This document shows, piece by piece, positions 1 through 8,158 of a stretch of 64,000 nt of DNA. A model generated the notes under the pieces. The model made no database searches. It saw nothing but the letters and a program-made list of their open reading frames with translations, and was not told where the DNA came from. The stretch covers positions 1 to 64,000 of the forward strand of contig NZ_CABTWO010000004.1 in the NCBI RefSeq assembly GCF_902488535.1, written 5' to 3'. Made by a program: the position numbers and the translations under genes. How positions within the stretch are numbered: the first letter of the stretch is position 1; every line of letters begins with the position of its first letter. This stretch comes from an uncultured Mobiluncus sp. GTDB lineage: Bacteria > Actinomycetota > Actinomycetes > Actinomycetales > Actinomycetaceae.

Positions 1-90
1 CACGTCAGCCGCCATCGCGGGAGCGACGCCCATGCCAGCAACCAGCGCCAACGAAGCAGCGCCAATCACAAACTTCTTCTTCAAATTCAT
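1..90 (-). CDS. N-terminal fragment of a secreted protein (signal peptide only)
   Basis: An ATG at 88-90 opens 30 in-frame codons that run off the left edge. The translation starts MNLKKKFVIG, continues through a hydrophobic Ala/Leu/Val/Gly core and ends APAMAADV, a classical Sec signal peptide with an n-region of four lysines and a likely AMA|AD signal peptidase I site. An AGAAGAAGGG ribosome-binding sequence lies about 10 bases upstream, and a good promoter is found at 174-201. The mature protein is outside the window, so its function cannot be read. Confidence 0.7.
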   Translation of the reverse strand, partial: MNLKKKFVIGAASLALVAGMGVAPAMAADV

Positions 91-173
91 CTTCAAAAAA
101 CCCTTCTTCTGGGTAATAAAGGGTGGAATTTTTTAAACCACCCAGGTGATCCAGGACGGAAACACCCGAGAAA

Positions 174-201
174 AGTCTACACCACCCAAGTGTTCTGTCA
201 A
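174..201 (-). promoter_or_regulatory. Promoter of the secreted-protein gene
   Basis: On the minus strand a perfect -35 TTGACA (201-196) is followed after 16 bases by TAGACT (179-174). Transcription would start near 167 and give a 5' leader of roughly 77 bases containing the 121-143 hairpin and the AGAAGAAGGG ribosome-binding sequence. Confidence 0.6.
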
Positions 202-385
202 TATTGCGAAAGTCCCCGAGTCGCGAATTCTCGCGGTTTTAGGGCCAATCGCTTCCGAGGAAACCCCCGGAACCAAGGTACCTTCCGGACCCTCGGCTAT
301 CAGCCGAAAGGCAGGGAGGAACCTTGCTAACACCCTATATATGTAAAGGCTGGGGACAATCTTACACGAAATGTCAGAAAACGAA

Positions 386-401
386 TGTGAGATAGGTCAC
401 A
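386..401. promoter_or_regulatory. CRP/GlxR-type palindrome 1
   Basis: TGTGAGATAGGTCACA fits the TGTGA-N6-TCACA consensus of CRP-family regulators and the actinobacterial GlxR form TGTGANNTANNTCACA. It lies about 300 bases before the secreted-protein start and about 360 before fic, so the controlled gene is uncertain. A second near-identical site is at 51261-51276. Confidence 0.55.
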
Positions 402-669
402 CTCGGGGATTTTGGGCAGGTTGCCGTTTTACTCGCTGCTTTCAATGGCGAGCAGCACTAGATTTCTACTGTTGCTTACACGAACGACCGATTTCACCGC
501 GCTTGTGACCACGTCCCTAGACTGCAAATGACCACCACCTGCGGTTTTGCTAAACCCCGGCGCGCAATCACCCAAAATTCCCGGCGAAATCTCTCGTTCA
601 TGCACCTGCTTTAATGACTATGGCTCGAAATCCCAGGAGCGCCGACCGGCCCGCCATCAGGACTCCCGG

Positions 670-733
670 ACGTGTAAAGCAGTTTTACACATCGAGAAAA
701 CGTGTAAAAAAATTCGGAAATTCTTTACACGTT
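670..733 (+). repeat. 64-bp dyad repeat, copy 1 (fic promoter)
   Basis: The element contains four GTGTAAA-type half-sites forming two inverted repeats: GTGTAAA-GCAG-TTTTACAC at 672-690 and a wider dyad, ACGTGTAAA...TTTACACGT, at 700-732. A second copy at 1936-1999 matches at 57 of 64 positions. The right arm of the wider dyad supplies the putative -35 of fic, so a protein bound there would block transcription. The cognate regulator is unknown; the Fic protein itself ends in a winged-helix-like domain. Confidence 0.7.
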
Positions 734-754
734 ATATCTTGTTGCAGGTAAACT
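724..754 (+). promoter_or_regulatory. Candidate leaderless promoter of fic
   Basis: TTTACA (724-729) lies inside the dyad repeat and TAAACT (749-754) ends six bases before the ATG at 761, which would place the transcription start on the A of the start codon. The 19-base spacer is long. No Shine-Dalgarno sequence precedes the ATG, which supports leaderless initiation. Confidence 0.4.
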
Positions 755-760
755 AACCAC

Positions 761-1846
761 ATGAGTGTCAATCCTGAACGGCCGTACCAAGACTTGCCCC
801 CGCTGCCGCCTGCGTGCAATCTGCACACCCCCAAAATCATTCGCAAGACCATTTCCGCATCCCGCGCCTTAGCTACAGCGGGAACTTCGGCGAAACGGCT
901 GCCGAACCCGAACATTTTGATACACGCTATCCCGCTGCTGGAAGCCCGCGCCTCGAGCGAAATCGAAAACATCGTCACCACCAACGACGAACTGTTTAAA
1001 GCTGCAAGCAACGTCGCTAACCCCACCCTCGCGACTCGTGAAGCCCTCAACTACCGCGAAGCGCTTTATACCGGCTACCAGTCCCTAAAGCAACGGCCCT
1101 TGTGCCTGAACACCGCAACACTGGTTTGTTCCGTGATAACCGGCAACAACAGCGAGGTCCGCACCGGCTCCGGGACATATATTGGCCGCTCGGACACCAA
1201 GAAACGCATCTATACCCCACCTCAGGGCCGGGAGGAGATAATCAGGCATCTCAATCATTGGGAAAACTTCATGCACCGCAACCAAGACTTCGACCCGCTG
1301 ATTAAGATGGCGCTACTGCACTACCAGTTTGAGGCTATCCACCCGTTCTCTGACGGCAACGGGCGCACCGGCAGAATCCTGAATGTGCTGTTTCTGGTGG
1401 AAAGCAATCTTCTGGATCAACCCATCACCTACCTATCCGGCTACATCGTGGAGAACAAAGGGGAATACTACGAACGGTTAAACGCCGTCACCCAAAACGC
1501 TGACTGGGAATCCTGGATAGAGTTCATCCTCACCGCCGTGGAAGTCACGTCCGAGTGGACAGACCACCTGGTGACACGGATTTACCAACTCATAGATCAG
1601 ACTACGGAACAGTTGAAAGACACCAAGTTACCCGTTAGGGATTTGGCGCATCTGCTCTTTACTCAGCCCTACCTGAGATACGCGGATTTGATGGAGACTC
1701 AGGGTATCTCACGCCCGACTGCAACAAAGTGGGCAGAGGCGCTGACTCAATGCGGAATCGTGGAACGCCAAAAAGTCGGGAAAAATGTCATTTTTATAAA
1801 TTGGCAGTACCTGGACGAGCTGTTCAATACGCCGCTGCCGCGTTGA
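761..1846 (+). CDS. Fic-family protein adenylyltransferase with C-terminal winged helix
   Basis: The 361-residue protein has an N-terminal Fic_N-like region, the Fic core, and a C-terminal helix-turn-helix. The catalytic loop HPFSDGNGRTGR lies at about residues 194-205 and retains the catalytic His, the acidic residue and both Arg. The upstream motif SSEIEN (65-70) matches the class II inhibitory pattern [S/T]xxxE[G/N], whose Glu blocks ATP binding. Residues about 292-352 look like a winged helix (the segment around GISRPTATKWAEAL is the recognition-helix candidate). Family knowledge predicts AMP transfer to target hydroxyl groups; the target is unknown. The gene stands alone between two 64-bp operator-like repeats, and no antitoxin gene is adjacent. 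Autoregulation through the C-terminal domain is inference. Confidence 0.9.
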   Translation: MSVNPERPYQDLPPLPPACNLHTPKIIRKTISASRALATAGTSAKRLPNPNILIHAIPLLEARASSEIENIVTTNDELFKAASNVANPTLATREALNYREALYTGYQSLKQRPLCLNTATLVCSVITGNNSEVRTGSGTYIGRSDTKKRIYTPPQGREEIIRHLNHWENFMHRNQDFDPLIKMALLHYQFEAIHPFSDGNGRTGRILNVLFLVESNLLDQPITYLSGYIVENKGEYYERLNAVTQNADWESWIEFILTAVEVTSEWTDHLVTRIYQLIDQTTEQLKDTKLPVRDLAHLLFTQPYLRYADLMETQGISRPTATKWAEALTQCGIVERQKVGKNVIFINWQYLDELFNTPLPR

Positions 1847-1935
1847 GTCCGGGTGCGGAACTTCCACGTTATCCGAGGTCAAAAGGTTCTTGGCGAACCT
1901 GAGTTAGTCCGGGACGGGTTGGCGCCGGGTTGGTA

Positions 1936-1999
1936 ACGTGTAAAACATTTTTGCACACCGAGAAAACGTGTAAAGAAATTCAGAAATTCTTTACACGTT
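1936..1999 (+). repeat. 64-bp dyad repeat, copy 2 (downstream of fic)
   Basis: Same orientation as the 670-733 copy, with seven substitutions. The wider dyad ACGTGTAAAGAAATT...AAATTCTTTACACGT (1966-1998) is better conserved than in copy 1, whereas the first inverted repeat has decayed. No plus-strand gene follows: glgB ends convergently at 2078. The two copies therefore bracket fic as direct repeats about 1.27 kb apart. Confidence 0.7.
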
Positions 2000-2077
2000 G
2001 TCTCAAACGCGCTGGCGGTCCCCCAGACGTACACGCACGCTACATCGGTGCGCCGCAGCGCCCTTGTGAGCGAAAAC

Positions 2078-4300
2078 CTAACGCGGGCGGTACGGATTAT
2101 CCTCGGCGGGGCGCAGAATCACGACACCGAGCGGGGGAATCCGCAAAGATACCGAGCAGGGCCGGTTGTTCCACGGAATCTCTTCGGCCGTGACTTGGCC
2201 GAGGTTGCCCACCCCGGAACCGCCATAAACTTCAGCGTCCGTGTTCAGGATCTCGTCCCACTTGCCGGCAAACGGCAGGCCGACCCGGAACGGATCGTGG
2301 GGGTTGCCGCTAAAGTTCGCCACCACCGCCAGCAAGTGACCCGAATCAATCCCCGAAGGATCCGATTCCGCCACGGAGCGGCGCAGATAGGTGATCAAGT
2401 TGTGGTCGGCATCGCTGGGCTCAATCCACTCGAACCCGCGATAGTCGTCACACCACAGCGCCGGATTGGACGCATACAGGTGGTTCAAATCAGTGACCAG
2501 CTGGCGAATCCCCTGGTGCTCGGGAATGTCCAGGTGCCACCAATCCAGGGACGCCCCCGAATTCCATTCCGCGCCCTGGCCAAACTCGGAGCCCATGAAG
2601 ATGAGCTGCTTGCCCGGATGCGTCCACTGGTAAGCAAACAGCAGGCGCAATCCGGCCAGCTGGCGCCAGTAATCGCCGGGCATCTTGGACAGCAGGGAGC
2701 CTTTGCCGTGCACGACCTCATCGTGGGACAGCGGCAGGACAAAGTTCTCTGAAAAGGCGTAGACCAGGCTAAACGTCAGCTCGTTGTGGTGCCACTTGCG
2801 GTTGACCGGATCCTCCGCCAAGTAGCGCAGAGTGTCGTTCATCCAACCCATGTTCCACTTGAAACCAAAGCCCAGGCCACCTTCGGAAGTCGGCTGGGTG
2901 ACGCCGGGCCACGCGGTCGATTCCTCGGCAATCATGACCGTGCCGGGGCAAACCCGGTAGCAGGTCGCGGTCACTTCTTGCAGCAGGGCGATGGCCTCGA
3001 GGTTCTCCCGCCCGCCGTACTGGTTCGGGTGCCACTGGCCCTCTTTGCGGGAATAATCCAGGTACAGCATCGACGCCACCGCATCCACCCGCAGGCCGTC
3101 AATGTGGAAGTCCTCCATCCAGTACAGGGCGTTGGCGACCAGGAAGTTCTTCACCTCGCGGCGGCCGTAGTTGAACACCAGCGTCCCCCAGTCCGGGTGC
3201 TCGCCACGCTGCGGATCGGGGTCCTCGTACAGAGCCGTGCCATCGAATCCGGCCAGCGCCCAATCGTCCTTCGGGAAGTGCGCCGGAACCCAGTCCAAGA
3301 TGACGCCAATCCCGTTTTGGTGCAGCACATCGACCAAGTAGCGGAAGTCGTCGGGCGTGCCGTAGCGCGCGGTCGGAGCGAAGTATGACGTGCACTGATA
3401 CCCCCAGGATGGACCAAACGGGTGTTCCGCCACCGGCATGAACTCCACGTGGGTGAAGCCCATTTCCTTTACGTAAGGCACCAGGTGTTCGGCCAGGTCA
3501 CGGTAGCCGTAGCCTTCTTTCCATGAACCAATATGGCATTCGTAGATGCTCATCGGCTGGGCGTGAATCGGGTGTTCCTCGACGTTCGCGGCGCGCTGTT
3601 CCATCCATTCGTCGTCGTTCCAGGTGTGGAATTTGTCGGTGACGACCGAGGCCGTGGCGGGGGGAATCTCCGTAGCGCGGGCCATCGGGTCGGCCTTTTG
3701 TCGCCAGTTCCCGTCCGGGCCTTTGATGTCGTATTTGTAGCGTGCGCCTATCTCGACACCGGGAATGAACAGCTCCCAGACGCCCGACGCGCCGAGGCTG
3801 CGCATCGCACACCCCGACCCGTCCCAAAAGTTGAAGTCCCCCACGACCTTCACCGCTTGTGCGTTCGGCGCCCACACCGCGAACGCCACGCCCTTTACGA
3901 CCCCGAGCGGACCCTCGTACTCCTTAATATGCGCACCCAAAACGTCCCACAAGCGCTCGTGACGGCCTTCGGAAATGAGGTAAGTGTCCATTTCGCCCAA
4001 GGTCGGCAGGAAACGGTAGGGGTCGTCCCCCAGCACTTCCTGGTCGCCGTAGGTCACTTTCACACGGTAGTCCTCGACTTCGGCGTGCGGGATGACGGCC
4101 ACCCACACTCCGTCCTGTTCGTGTTCAGCAGGGAATTCGCCGTGCTCGGTGACTATGGTGACGCTTTGCGCCATGTGACGCACGGTGCGGATGGTGACGT
4201 CCTCACCGTCCGAGTGCGGTCCCAGCACCGAGTGCGGGGCGTAGTAATTCGCGTAGGCGACCTGGTTCAAAAGTTCCGGGGAAACGGTGATTTTAGCCAT
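2078..4300 (-). CDS. glgB: 1,4-alpha-glucan branching enzyme
   Basis: The 740-residue protein introduces alpha-1,6 branches into glycogen or capsular alpha-glucan. It has the long two-module N-terminal form (a GlgB N domain, then CBM48 from about 115-215), the GH13 barrel and a C-terminal beta domain. Catalytic residues can be placed: nucleophile D406 in GLRVDAV, acid E459 in MIAEES, and D527 in LSHDEVVHGK, each one residue from E. coli numbering as I recall it. The ATG at 4300 follows an AAAGAATTA-type weak ribosome-binding region. glgE lies upstream in the same orientation, separated by 308 bases with strong hairpins, so the two are probably transcribed separately. Confidence 0.97.
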   Translation of the reverse strand: MAKITVSPELLNQVAYANYYAPHSVLGPHSDGEDVTIRTVRHMAQSVTIVTEHGEFPAEHEQDGVWVAVIPHAEVEDYRVKVTYGDQEVLGDDPYRFLPTLGEMDTYLISEGRHERLWDVLGAHIKEYEGPLGVVKGVAFAVWAPNAQAVKVVGDFNFWDGSGCAMRSLGASGVWELFIPGVEIGARYKYDIKGPDGNWRQKADPMARATEIPPATASVVTDKFHTWNDDEWMEQRAANVEEHPIHAQPMSIYECHIGSWKEGYGYRDLAEHLVPYVKEMGFTHVEFMPVAEHPFGPSWGYQCTSYFAPTARYGTPDDFRYLVDVLHQNGIGVILDWVPAHFPKDDWALAGFDGTALYEDPDPQRGEHPDWGTLVFNYGRREVKNFLVANALYWMEDFHIDGLRVDAVASMLYLDYSRKEGQWHPNQYGGRENLEAIALLQEVTATCYRVCPGTVMIAEESTAWPGVTQPTSEGGLGFGFKWNMGWMNDTLRYLAEDPVNRKWHHNELTFSLVYAFSENFVLPLSHDEVVHGKGSLLSKMPGDYWRQLAGLRLLFAYQWTHPGKQLIFMGSEFGQGAEWNSGASLDWWHLDIPEHQGIRQLVTDLNHLYASNPALWCDDYRGFEWIEPSDADHNLITYLRRSVAESDPSGIDSGHLLAVVANFSGNPHDPFRVGLPFAGKWDEILNTDAEVYGGSGVGNLGQVTAEEIPWNNRPCSVSLRIPPLGVVILRPAEDNPYRPR

Positions 4301-4430
4301 GGGGTAATTCTTTCATATTTTGCTAGGCGATGTTTTGGGTTCAGTTATGCAATCGCTACCTACCGCGACTCGCGGCGACGCTAGGGCACGTGGTACTTGG
4401 AAAACTTCGCTTTCCGTGCCGCTTCCTTGG

Positions 4431-4464
4431 CTTTGACAATGCAAGCGAGCTTGCGCTGCCAAAG
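4431..4464 (-). terminator. Imperfect hairpin downstream of glgE
   Basis: Arms CTTTGACAATGCAAGC and GCTTGCGCTGCCAAAG pair with three mismatches around a two-base loop. No T run follows on the minus strand, so termination is less certain than for the neighbouring hairpin. Confidence 0.35.
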
Positions 4465-4490
4465 CCTTCGTCGCGGTGGGGTCCTGCACT

Positions 4491-4522
4491 ATTTTTCTAG
4501 GCAACAAGTTGCCAAGAAAAAT
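4491..4522 (-). terminator. Probable terminator of glgE
   Basis: Fifteen-base arms, ATTTTTCTAGGCAAC and GTTGCCAAGAAAAAT, pair with one mismatch around an AA loop. The A/T-rich stem base supplies T tracts on both strands, typical of a bidirectional intrinsic terminator. Confidence 0.55.
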
Positions 4523-4608
4523 GTACGTGCACCCACAGTGTGCCTACGCGCTCGCCGCCTGAGTCTCGGATAAGAGAAGGACCAAAGACGAGGCACGACT
4601 CAACCGGT

Positions 4609-7137
4609 TCAGTCCGGAATGGGGCTGAAGCTGAGAATATGTCCGGGCGCGGTATAAGGATTGAGCTGGACAAAATTATCCCGTCCCCAGGTATATTCGG
4701 CGCCGGTCAGTTCATCGCGCACTACAAACAGGCGCTGCCCCTCGCCGGGCGCAGCCAGCTCCGGGAAGTCCTCCGGGCACAACCCTAGTGACGGCAAATC
4801 CAGGTGGACCCAGCCGGTTTGGGTGTTGTGCGGGTCGAGGTTCACGATGACCAGCACCGTGTCCGCCCGGCCGGTCGGGGAATGCGCGGCGTCAATGTGC
4901 TTGGAATAAGCGATGATGGCGTCGTTTTCGACAGCGTGGAACTTGATGTTGCGCAGCTGCATCAGCGCCGGGTGAGCGGCCCGGGCCGCGTTCAGGGTGC
5001 GCAGCAGGGAGGCGATGCCGTACTTGTCGCGCGCCGCCCAGTCATAGACTTTCACCTCATACTTCGGGTTGTCGTTGACTTCCTCGACCCCGGGACGCTG
5101 CACGTGTTCGCAAAACTCGTAGCTGCCCCCGAGGATTCCCCAGGTCGGAGCGGCCGTGGCCGCCAGCAGAGCGCGGGCTTTGAACGCCCCTACACCGGCC
5201 GTCATGTAGTCGGTCAAAATGTCGGGTGTCATAGGGAACAGAGCCGGGCGCAACACGTGGGCCGTTTCATAAGCGAGTTCCTCAAAGTACTCGGTCAGCT
5301 CCGTCTTGGAGTTGCGCCACGTAAAGTACGTGTAAGACAGGTGGAACCCCGCTTTTGCCAGCCCCCGCATCATCGCCGGAGCGGTAAACGCCTCGGAGAG
5401 CATCACCACTTCGGGGTGGGTTTGGTGCAGGTCGGCCGCCAGACGCTGCCAGAAACGCACCGGCTTCGTGTGCGGGTTATCCATGCGGAAAATCGTGACC
5501 CCGTGGTCAATCCAAAACTCGATCACCCGCCGGATTTCGGCATACAGCCCGTCCGGGTCGTGGTCAAAGTTCAGGGGATAGATGTCTTGGTATTTCTTGG
5601 GAGGATTTTCGGCGTAGGCAATCGAACCGTCAGCCCGGGCGGAAAACCATTCGGGGTGCGACTTTACCCACGGGTGGTCCGGGGAACACTGCAGGGCAAA
5701 GTCCAGCGCAATCTCCAGGTGGTTGCGTTTCGCCGCCGCCGCGAACTCGTCAAACGCCTCAATCCCGCCCAAAGCCGGATCGACCGCGTCATGCCCGCCG
5801 TCCTCGTTGCCAATCGCCCAAGGCGAGCCCGGATCGCTTGGCCCGGCCTCGAGCGCGTTGTTGCGCCCTTTGCGGAAAGCATGCCCAATCGGGTGGACGG
5901 GAGTGAGGTAGATGACATCGAAACCGTCAGCGGCGACCTCGGGCAAAATTTCCGCGGCCGTGCGCAGAGTCCCCGGCACAATCTGGCCGTCCGACCCGTA
6001 GTAGGACCCGATGGAACGCGGGAAGATTTCGTACCACGCTCCGGCCACCGAACGCGCCCGGTCGACCCGCAGCGGGCACAGTTTCGTGCGCGTCACCAAA
6101 TCCCGCAGCGGATTTTCCGCCAAAATGTTCGCGACCAGCTCATTTGTGGCTGCCGACAAACGCACCTGGGGACGGCGCTTTTTCTCGCGCAAGCCCGCAA
6201 TCGCGCCCTGCAACACGGCCGCGTCAGCCGCGGGCAGCGGAACGGCGGGAGTGGCCGTGTCACGAGCCGAACCGTAGGCCCGTTTCGCCTCGCCCGCAAT
6301 CGCACGTTCCAGCAGGCGGGCGCCCTCCTCGAGGGTCAGCTCCACGTCGATGCCCGCCGGGATTTTCACCTTGGCGTCATGCACCCACGTCCCATAAGGG
6401 TCAATCCACGACTCGACCGCGAACGCGTAACGTCCCACGGTGTTGGGCTGGAGCCAGGCTTCAAACTGGTTTTCACCAGTACCGATTTCATACATCCGGG
6501 CGCGGTCCACGACTTCCCAAACCGTGGGGTCGCTCGGGTCAGGAGCGCCCTCGGGGCTGCCCGCCGGAGCATAGAGGTCATAGCCCTTTTCGCCGCGGCG
6601 TTTCGGGTCGGCGGGGCGCAGCAGCACCGCGTCAGCGCCGAAGAGGGAATGCCCGTCAACAAACACGGTGGCGTGGACTGGGAACAGCTCGCCGACCGCG
6701 GCTTTGGCCGGGAACAGGCCGTCCTCTACGGTGGGGCGCAGCTCGGTGACGCTGATGCGGTTCAGTTCCACGTCAGCAGGCAGGTGGTAGAGGTTCGTGA
6801 GGGTTGCCGGGGTTGGGGGTGTGGCCGCGGATTTTGCGGCGGCGGATTTCGCGGCAGTTGGGGTTGCCGGGGTTTCTGCGGCTGGGGTTGCCGGAGTTTC
6901 CTGGGTTTTCGCGGCCGCCGTAGGAGCCGGTTTCTTCGTTGATTTCGCGGCGCTTCCCGAGGCTTTTGCCGTCGATTTTGTGCCAGAAGTCCGGGTCTTG
7001 CGGGCGGCAGTCGGCTTACTCGGCTTGTCAGCCGGGGGCTTCGCCGCCGGCTTCGTAGCCGGACGAGTGTTAGCACTGGAATGACGCCCGGGTTTCTTGG
7101 CGTCGGAATTGCCCGTAGAGTTCGTCTTTTCGCTCAC
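4609..7137 (-). CDS. glgE: Alpha-1,4-glucan:maltose-1-phosphate maltosyltransferase
   Basis: GlgE extends alpha-1,4-glucan with maltose from maltose-1-phosphate, the route linking trehalose to glycogen or capsular glucan in actinobacteria. The 842-residue protein has an N-terminal beta domain (about 120-260), a helical S domain and the GH13 barrel. The nucleophile is D553 in FRMDNPHTKP and the acid is E582 in LSEAFT. Residues 1-115 form a Lys/Ala/Pro/Thr-rich, apparently disordered extension absent from typical GlgE. Translation starts at GTG 7137 without a Shine-Dalgarno sequence; TAAGAT six bases upstream could be a -10 element giving a leaderless mRNA. TreS and Pep2/Mak partners are not in the window. 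Confidence 0.96.
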   Translation of the reverse strand: MSEKTNSTGNSDAKKPGRHSSANTRPATKPAAKPPADKPSKPTAARKTRTSGTKSTAKASGSAAKSTKKPAPTAAAKTQETPATPAAETPATPTAAKSAAAKSAATPPTPATLTNLYHLPADVELNRISVTELRPTVEDGLFPAKAAVGELFPVHATVFVDGHSLFGADAVLLRPADPKRRGEKGYDLYAPAGSPEGAPDPSDPTVWEVVDRARMYEIGTGENQFEAWLQPNTVGRYAFAVESWIDPYGTWVHDAKVKIPAGIDVELTLEEGARLLERAIAGEAKRAYGSARDTATPAVPLPAADAAVLQGAIAGLREKKRRPQVRLSAATNELVANILAENPLRDLVTRTKLCPLRVDRARSVAGAWYEIFPRSIGSYYGSDGQIVPGTLRTAAEILPEVAADGFDVIYLTPVHPIGHAFRKGRNNALEAGPSDPGSPWAIGNEDGGHDAVDPALGGIEAFDEFAAAAKRNHLEIALDFALQCSPDHPWVKSHPEWFSARADGSIAYAENPPKKYQDIYPLNFDHDPDGLYAEIRRVIEFWIDHGVTIFRMDNPHTKPVRFWQRLAADLHQTHPEVVMLSEAFTAPAMMRGLAKAGFHLSYTYFTWRNSKTELTEYFEELAYETAHVLRPALFPMTPDILTDYMTAGVGAFKARALLAATAAPTWGILGGSYEFCEHVQRPGVEEVNDNPKYEVKVYDWAARDKYGIASLLRTLNAARAAHPALMQLRNIKFHAVENDAIIAYSKHIDAAHSPTGRADTVLVIVNLDPHNTQTGWVHLDLPSLGLCPEDFPELAAPGEGQRLFVVRDELTGAEYTWGRDNFVQLNPYTAPGHILSFSPIPD

Positions 7138-7271
7138 GTCTAAATCTTAAAGCATAACCACAGAATTTATAATCCGTGAGTGCGGGGCATTTACAGCCTT
7201 AGTAAAGCCGGGCGCAGAGGTTCAATCAGCACACCGGCCCCCAGAGAGAGCGAAACACCAGGAAAACTCGG

Positions 7272-7367
7272 CACCGCGCTTGTGAACCCGGCGAAAACCC
7301 GACCCACCAGCCTCGTGAGCGAACCAAAAACCCGACACAACGCGCTTGTGAACCTAAACAACGACCC
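7272..7367 (+). repeat. Three imperfect ~33-bp tandem units with CTTGTGA cores
   Basis: Units start near 7272, 7304 and 7337. Units 1 and 2 end in AAAACCCGAC and AAAAACCCGAC, units 1 and 3 carry GCGCTTGTGAACC, and unit 2 has the variant CCTCGTGAGCG. They fill the gap between the VIT gene stop and glgE; the last unit reaches into the end of the VIT gene. Function unknown. Confidence 0.5.
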
Positions 7368-8112
7368 CCAGGAAGTGGCCGACCCCGCCGGTGATTATCA
7401 TCGCCAGGGCGCCCCCGACCATGACTCGGATGACCGCGCGGAGCCGTGGGGCCTCGCCGCGCCACGCCGAAAGCCAGCCGACCAGCGCTAACGCGACCAT
7501 CACCATGACGAATGTGGCTTGGATTTTCCACGGGCCGCTGAACAGCAGAATCGCCAGCAGCGGCACCAGAGCGCCGACCGTGAAGGACACCGCCGAGGAA
7601 AACGCCGCCGCCCAGGGGGACGTGAATTCCTCGGAACTCAGGCCGTAATGGGCCTGGACATGGGCCTCGACCGGATCGTGGGCGGAGTATTCCTGGGCGA
7701 CCAGGGTCGCGGTCGCGCGGGTCAGGCCCTTTTCGATGTAGTTTTCCACCAGGCCCTGAAATTCTTTTTCCGGATCCTCGGCAATCAGGCGGCGCTCCTT
7801 TGCCACCACCGCTTTTTCCGTGTCGCGCTGGGTGGACACCGAGACATATTCGCCCGCCGCCATCGACAGCGCCCCCGCTACTACGGCCGCGATGCCGGCG
7901 GTTGCGATGGCCGTGGTGTTTTCCTGATTCGCCGCCGCCACACCCACGACCACGCCCGCGGTCGAAACAATGCCGTCATTGGCACCTAACACTGCAGCTC
8001 GAAGCCAGTTTAGGCGCGAGGAAGTCGCCGCCGACTTGTCGTGTTTTTCGTCCGGTTCGTTCGGGTTTTCGTCCAGGCTTTGGCCCAACTGTTCGCTCAA
8101 CTGTTCGCTCAA
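7354..8112 (-). CDS. VIT1/CCC1-family Fe/Mn transporter
   Basis: The 252-residue protein has the VIT family signature near its start (RAAVLGANDGIVSTAG), a central cytosolic acidic/helical insert (about 95-165) and C-terminal membrane helices, suggesting five transmembrane segments. Relatives move Fe2+ or Mn2+ out of the cytoplasm. A TTG at 8112 is preceded by GGAGG at nine bases, and a 12-bp tandem duplication makes additional in-frame TTG starts at 8100 and 8088. It is divergent from the thioredoxin gene and has its own promoter at 8159-8187. The metal specificity cannot be read. Confidence 0.88.
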   Translation of the reverse strand: MSEQLSEQLGQSLDENPNEPDEKHDKSAATSSRLNWLRAAVLGANDGIVSTAGVVVGVAAANQENTTAIATAGIAAVVAGALSMAAGEYVSVSTQRDTEKAVVAKERRLIAEDPEKEFQGLVENYIEKGLTRATATLVAQEYSAHDPVEAHVQAHYGLSSEEFTSPWAAAFSSAVSFTVGALVPLLAILLFSGPWKIQATFVMVMVALALVGWLSAWRGEAPRLRAVIRVMVGGALAMIITGGVGHFLGVVV

Positions 8113-8158
8113 GGTGTGTCGCCTCCGTCGTCCCGTTCGGTGCTGTGTCTACTGTCTC

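Larger units (their letters stand above)
91..760. other. 670-bp intergenic region with regulatory sites
   Basis: No convincing gene is present. Reading toward the secreted-protein gene (minus strand) there is a promoter at 174-201 and a hairpin GGGTGG/CCACCC at 121-143 just upstream of the ribosome-binding site. A CRP/GlxR-type palindrome lies at 386-401, a CTTGTGA motif at 502-508, and the 64-bp repeat that precedes fic at 670-733. Short ORFs on both strands lack ribosome-binding sites and family resemblance. Confidence 0.7.
4301..4608. other. Intergenic region between glgE and glgB with two hairpins
   Basis: No gene is visible. Two hairpins lie downstream of glgE (minus strand): 4491-4522 and 4431-4464. 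The remainder toward glgB shows no clear promoter. Confidence 0.6.

Noticed and set aside
144..360. Possible cyclic-di-AMP-type or other riboswitch before the secreted-protein gene
   Set aside because: Several short hairpins are present, but the conserved riboswitch cores are not, and the best promoter (174-201) lies downstream of most of them.
547..756. Plus-strand ORF of 69 codons before fic
   Set aside because: Much of it translates the 64-bp dyad repeat; a similar peptide at 1930-2193 arises only because the second repeat copy is read in the same frame. No ribosome-binding site or family resemblance.
1930..2193. Plus-strand ORF of 87 codons after fic
   Set aside because: It starts in the repeat and runs antisense into glgB; its similarity to the 547-756 ORF comes from the repeat, not from coding conservation.
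4804..6942. 712-codon plus-strand ORF opposite glgE
   Set aside because: It is antisense to a complete glgE; no domain is recognisable and such frames arise from the codon bias of the real gene.
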